Of a stretch of DNA of 64,000 nt, positions 60,885 through 64,000 are shown in pieces. The notes below the pieces were generated by a model. That model worked only from the letters and a program-made list of their open reading frames with translations. It was not told the DNA's origin and did not search any database. Both the position numbers and the translations under genes were made by a program. Source of the stretch: Nocardiopsis dassonvillei_B. Its GTDB lineage: Bacteria; Actinomycetota; Actinomycetes; Streptosporangiales; Streptosporangiaceae. Each line of letters starts with the position of its first letter. Within the stretch, counting starts at the first letter, position 1. The stretch is taken from the NCBI RefSeq assembly GCF_964273065.1, contig NZ_OZ186815.1, positions 2,170,001 through 2,234,000 of the forward strand. The letters run 5' to 3'.

Positions 60885-62885
60885 ATGGCCGTTACCGACT
60901 CCCCGCACCCCCCGCCGCCCCCTCCGCGGCAGCCGCACCGCCCACCGCACGGGCAGCAGCCCCCGTACCCCCCGTACCTGCCGCCGAGCTACCGGCCGAA
61001 ACCGCCGCTGCCCCCGGCCCCCGCCTGGCTGCTCATCGCGGTCCTGGCCGTGGGCGCCTTCTCCGCCCTGTTCGCCGCCCTGGCCCGCCCGGGCCTGGGA
61101 CTGGTCCTGACCGGCGCCCTCGCCGGACTGGCCGCCCTGGTCGCCCTCCTCGTCCGCCCGGCGATCCCGGAGGTGCCGGCGGACGAGGACGACGACGAGG
61201 ACGGTCCCGGAGCGGGGGCGGGCGCCGCGGGCGGCGCCCCGCCCGGGGCCGGAACAGAGGACAAGGACCCGACTCCCGCTGACACCGGGGCCAGCGGCGG
61301 AGCGGACACCGCGGACGGCACCCCGCCCGAGACCGGCCCGGAGGACGGGGACCCGCGACCCCCGGCACAGGCCGAGGCCGGGCCCGGCGGCGAGGCGGAC
61401 AACGCGGACGGCACCCCGTCCGGAGCCGGGGCGGAGGGCGGGGATCCGCAGAGCCCCGCGGACACCGGGGCCCGCGACCGGCCGGCCGGGCCTGCGCCCT
61501 CCGGGTGGAACGGCTGGGAACCCGCGCCCGGCGGCGGCTGGCGCCCCGCCGGAAGCCCGGTGGAGGAGGACGGGGAACCCGACCGGTACTCCCACACCTG
61601 GTCGGCGGTCTTCGGGGTGGTCGCCGCGGCGCTGCTGCTCACCGCCCTGTTCCGGGACGCCGGATGGCTGCTCTTCTGGACCCTCGGCGGGGCCTTCCTC
61701 TCCGCCTCGCTGGCCTTCGCCGTGCGCGGCCCCGGGTCGCGCACCGGCACCGTGGGAGTGGTCTCGGGCGCGTTCGCGCTGGTGCGCAACCTCTTCTCCA
61801 CCCCGCGCTTCCTGCTGGAGCCCCTCCGCGGCGGCCGGACCCGGCGGCTGGTGCTGCCCGTACTGCTCACCGCCCTGGTCACCGGTGCCCTGCTGCTGGT
61901 CTTCGGCCTGCTGTTCGCGTTCGCCGACCCCGTCTTCGCCCGCCACCTGGGCGCCCTCCTGGGGCCGCTGACCGAGGACGCCTCGTTCTTCGGGAGCCTC
62001 GTCCGCGTCGTGTTCCTGCTGGTCACCGCCCTGTTCACCGGGTCGGCGGTGCTCACCGCGCGGCTCCGGAGCCCCGCCCCCGCTGCGCGGGCCGAACGGG
62101 AGACCGGACTGCCGGTGTGGGCGTGGACCATCCCCCTGGGCGCGCTGACCGCCCTGTTCGCCGCGTTCCTGGCGGTGCAGGCCGTCACCCTGTTCGGCGG
62201 CGACGACTACGTGCAGCGGGTCGCCGGGGTCACCTACGCCGAGTACGCCCGGCAGGGGTTCTTCCAGCTCGTGGCCGTCAGCGTCCTGGTCCTGGGCGTC
62301 ATCGGCCTGTCCGCGCGCATCCTGCCCTCCCGGCCGCGCGGCGTCCGCCTCCTGCGCAACGCCCTGCTGGGAGCGCTGTGCGTGCTCACCCTGGTCATCC
62401 TCGCCTCGGCGATGTACCGCCTCCAGCTGTACATCGACGTGTTCGGCCTGACCCGGCTGCGGACCGTCGCCGAGGCGTGGATCTTCTGGAGCGCCCTGGT
62501 GTTCGCCCTGGTCCTGGCCGCCGGCGTGCTCGACACCCTGGGCCGGCCCGCGGTGTGGCTGCCCCGCGTCGTGGCCGCCACCGCCGGGGTGTCCCTGGCC
62601 GTGTTCGCCTACGCGAACCCCGACCTGCGCATCGCCGAGAGCCACCTGGGCACCGAGCTCAACGGGGCGGACCTCATGTACCTGAAGGACCTGTCCGCCG
62701 ACGCCGTCCCCGCCCTGGTGCGGCTGGAGGAACCCGACCGCGACTGCGTTCTGGCCGACGATCACACCGGCCACGGCGAGGACGGCTTCGCCTCCTGGAA
62801 CCTGTCCCGGGAGAGGGCGGAGGCGCTGCTGCCCCCGCCCCCCGCCGTCACCGCCTGCGGGGACCGCTACGGGTACGGCCGGTGA
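60885..62885 (+). CDS. DUF4173/DUF4153 membrane protein
   Basis: A 666-residue integral membrane protein. A Pro/His-rich N terminus is followed by two helices (about 48-92), a cytoplasmic spacer of about 120 residues made of degenerate Gly/Ala/Asp/Pro repeats (phrases such as ADTADGTPPETGPEDGDP and ADNADGTPSGAGAEGGDP), then the DUF4173 core with about ten helices and the landmark VAGVTYAEYARQGFFQLVAVSVL. The C terminus contains a soluble stretch with two cysteines (DCVLADD and VTACGD). Function of the family is unknown. Transcribed alone. Confidence 0.85.
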   Translation: MAVTDSPHPPPPPPRQPHRPPHGQQPPYPPYLPPSYRPKPPLPPAPAWLLIAVLAVGAFSALFAALARPGLGLVLTGALAGLAALVALLVRPAIPEVPADEDDDEDGPGAGAGAAGGAPPGAGTEDKDPTPADTGASGGADTADGTPPETGPEDGDPRPPAQAEAGPGGEADNADGTPSGAGAEGGDPQSPADTGARDRPAGPAPSGWNGWEPAPGGGWRPAGSPVEEDGEPDRYSHTWSAVFGVVAAALLLTALFRDAGWLLFWTLGGAFLSASLAFAVRGPGSRTGTVGVVSGAFALVRNLFSTPRFLLEPLRGGRTRRLVLPVLLTALVTGALLLVFGLLFAFADPVFARHLGALLGPLTEDASFFGSLVRVVFLLVTALFTGSAVLTARLRSPAPAARAERETGLPVWAWTIPLGALTALFAAFLAVQAVTLFGGDDYVQRVAGVTYAEYARQGFFQLVAVSVLVLGVIGLSARILPSRPRGVRLLRNALLGALCVLTLVILASAMYRLQLYIDVFGLTRLRTVAEAWIFWSALVFALVLAAGVLDTLGRPAVWLPRVVAATAGVSLAVFAYANPDLRIAESHLGTELNGADLMYLKDLSADAVPALVRLEEPDRDCVLADDHTGHGEDGFASWNLSRERAEALLPPPPAVTACGDRYGYGR

Positions 62886-62889
62886 CCCG

Positions 62890-63846
62890 TCACCCGGCGA
62901 AGCGGTCCGTCGCCTCGATGAGGCGGTCGAGGATGCCGGGCTCGCTGAACGCGTGCCCGGCGTCGTCGACGACGTGGAACTCCGCCTCCGGCCACGCCCG
63001 GTGCAGGTCGTAGGCGGTGCGCACCGGGGTGCACACGTCGTAGCGGCCCTGCACGATCACCCCGGGGATGTGCCGGATCCGCTCGGCGCCCTCGATGAGC
63101 TGCCCCGGGGTGAAGAACCCCCTGTTGACGAAGAAGTGGTTCTCGATCCGGGAGAACGCCAGCGCGTACTCGTCCTCGGCGTGCTGCTCCCGCAGCTCCC
63201 TGTTCGGCAGCAGGGTCACCGTGGAGCCCTCCCAGACGCTCCACGCCCGCGCCGCCTCCACCCGCGTCGCGGGGTCGGGCGACTCCAGCCGCCGGGCGTA
63301 GGCGGCGATGAGGTCGTCGCGCTCCTCCTCCGGGATGGGCGCCAGGTAGGACTCCCACAGGTCGGGGAACATCATCGACGCCCCCTCCTGGTAGAACCAG
63401 CGCAGCTCCTCCTCGCGGAGCGTGAAGATGCCGCGGAGGATCAGCTCGGTGACCCGGGCGGGGTGGGTCTGCGCGTAGGCCAGGGCCAGGCAGCTGCCCC
63501 ACGATCCGCCGAAGACCTGCCAGGCCTCGACGCCGATCATCTCGCGCAGCCGCTCCATGTCCTCCACCAGCGTCCAGGTGGTGTTGGTGGACAGGTCGGT
63601 GTCCATCCTCCCGGCGTGCGGGGTGGAGCGCCCGCAGTTGCGCTGGTCGAACAGCAGGATCCGGTACCGTTCCGGGTCGAACAGCCGCCGGTGGTCCGGC
63701 GTGCAGCCGCCGCCGGGACCGCCGTGCAGGAACACCGCGGGCTTGCCCGCGGGGTTGCCGCACAGCTCCCAGTAGACGCGGTGTCCGTCGCCGACGTCGA
63801 GCATGCCCGAGTCGTACGGTTCGATGGGCGGGTACAGCGTGCGCAC
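62890..63846 (-). CDS. pip: Prolyl aminopeptidase
   Basis: Removes N-terminal proline from peptides. A 318-residue alpha/beta hydrolase with the family oxyanion motif LHGGPGGG, FDQRNCGRSTPH, nucleophile elbow GGSWGS, Asp in VQGRYDVCTP and His in DDAGHAF. The N-terminal LYPPIEPYDSGMLDVGDGHRVYWE sequence (landmarks LYPPIEPY and HRVYWE) is diagnostic. GTG 63846 is chosen because AGGAAAGG lies seven bases upstream; ATG 63873 has no such site. Convergent with the DUF4173 gene, 4 bp apart. Confidence 0.94.
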   Translation of the reverse strand: MRTLYPPIEPYDSGMLDVGDGHRVYWELCGNPAGKPAVFLHGGPGGGCTPDHRRLFDPERYRILLFDQRNCGRSTPHAGRMDTDLSTNTTWTLVEDMERLREMIGVEAWQVFGGSWGSCLALAYAQTHPARVTELILRGIFTLREEELRWFYQEGASMMFPDLWESYLAPIPEEERDDLIAAYARRLESPDPATRVEAARAWSVWEGSTVTLLPNRELREQHAEDEYALAFSRIENHFFVNRGFFTPGQLIEGAERIRHIPGVIVQGRYDVCTPVRTAYDLHRAWPEAEFHVVDDAGHAFSEPGILDRLIEATDRFAG

Positions 63847-63956
63847 AGAGTGGCCTTTCCTGGTGTTCGTCATGTGCCCCGGAAGGGACTCCGGGGCGGG
63901 CCGTGCGGGGGGCGGCCGGGATCCCTCCGGCGGTGGGTGCCTCTGCCGCGGCCGGG

Positions 63957-64000
63957 CTAGAGGCGACCCAGGAGTTCGGCCTTCTTGGCGGCGAACTCCT
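63957..64000 (-). CDS. C-terminal end of a probable SHOCT-domain protein (partial)
   Basis: The last 13 codons before a TAG stop read EFAAKKAELLGRL on the minus strand. This is the typical end of the SHOCT (short C-terminal) oligomerisation motif, L-x-EEFAAKKAELL. The rest of the gene lies beyond the right edge, so the protein cannot be named further. Confidence 0.55.
   Translation of the reverse strand, partial: EFAAKKAELLGRL

Overview
The window is high-GC, gene-dense actinobacterial chromosome with many GTG starts, clear GA-rich ribosome binding sites and long GC-rich hairpins between convergent genes. A conservon, DUF6230/DUF6114 proteins, a DUF574 methyltransferase, septum-formation lipoproteins and a modular polyketide synthase point to a filamentous actinomycete. 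Overall flavour suggests a Nocardiopsis-like member of the Streptosporangiales; that genus call is inference from gene content only.

Left end (1-10.8 kb), all minus strand: the N-terminal half of a modular type I polyketide synthase with a KSQ decarboxylating loading module, a styrene-monooxygenase-like flavoprotein, a complete conservon (cvnA-B-C-D order) whose kinase-like protein lacks membrane segments and the usual phospho-acceptor-position histidine, and a crotonyl-CoA carboxylase/reductase family enzyme. This looks like one edge of a polyketide cluster. Next (11-17.1 kb) is a peptide/oligosaccharide-type ABC importer operon with a perfect 29-bp palindrome in front of it. From 17.4 to 29 kb the content is mostly housekeeping and envelope genes: a secreted peptidase, two septum-formation lipoproteins, two identical tRNA-Lys genes, an RpiR regulator with MurNAc-6-phosphate etherase (cell-wall recycling), two SanA-like membrane proteins, a DUF885 protein and a DUF1707 protein. 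An SF1 helicase follows at 29.8 kb.

The most unusual block is 31.7-42.2 kb. A DUF6230-DUF6114 pair diverges from a cholesterol-oxidase-like GMC flavoprotein; a MerR regulator diverges from an operon of SDR dehydrogenase, AurF-like diiron oxygenase, Baeyer-Villiger monooxygenase, DUF4873 protein and alpha/beta hydrolase. Both divergent promoter regions carry the same dyad (TGACAA-N6-TTGTMA followed by YGTT), so these genes look like one MerR-linked regulon for oxidising and cleaving a lipid, sterol or terpenoid ketone. Inside that operon, between the diiron oxygenase and the monooxygenase, are four consecutive hairpins with different perfectly paired stems but the same apical loop (WACGCGCCA).

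Right part (42.3-64 kb): a DUF574 methyltransferase; a four-carbon acid sugar kinase and a Gfo/Idh/MocA oxidoreductase facing a sugar ABC importer that has no ATPase gene of its own; fructosamine kinase with a low-molecular-weight phosphatase; a three-gene phospho-signalling operon; heme oxygenase with a TetR regulator and a 15-bp palindrome; a small inverted-repeat-bounded element; an exonuclease, asparaginase, ferredoxin reductase and a tail-to-tail overlapping atypical ferredoxin; a DUF4173 membrane protein; prolyl aminopeptidase; and the last codons of a probable SHOCT-domain protein at the right edge.
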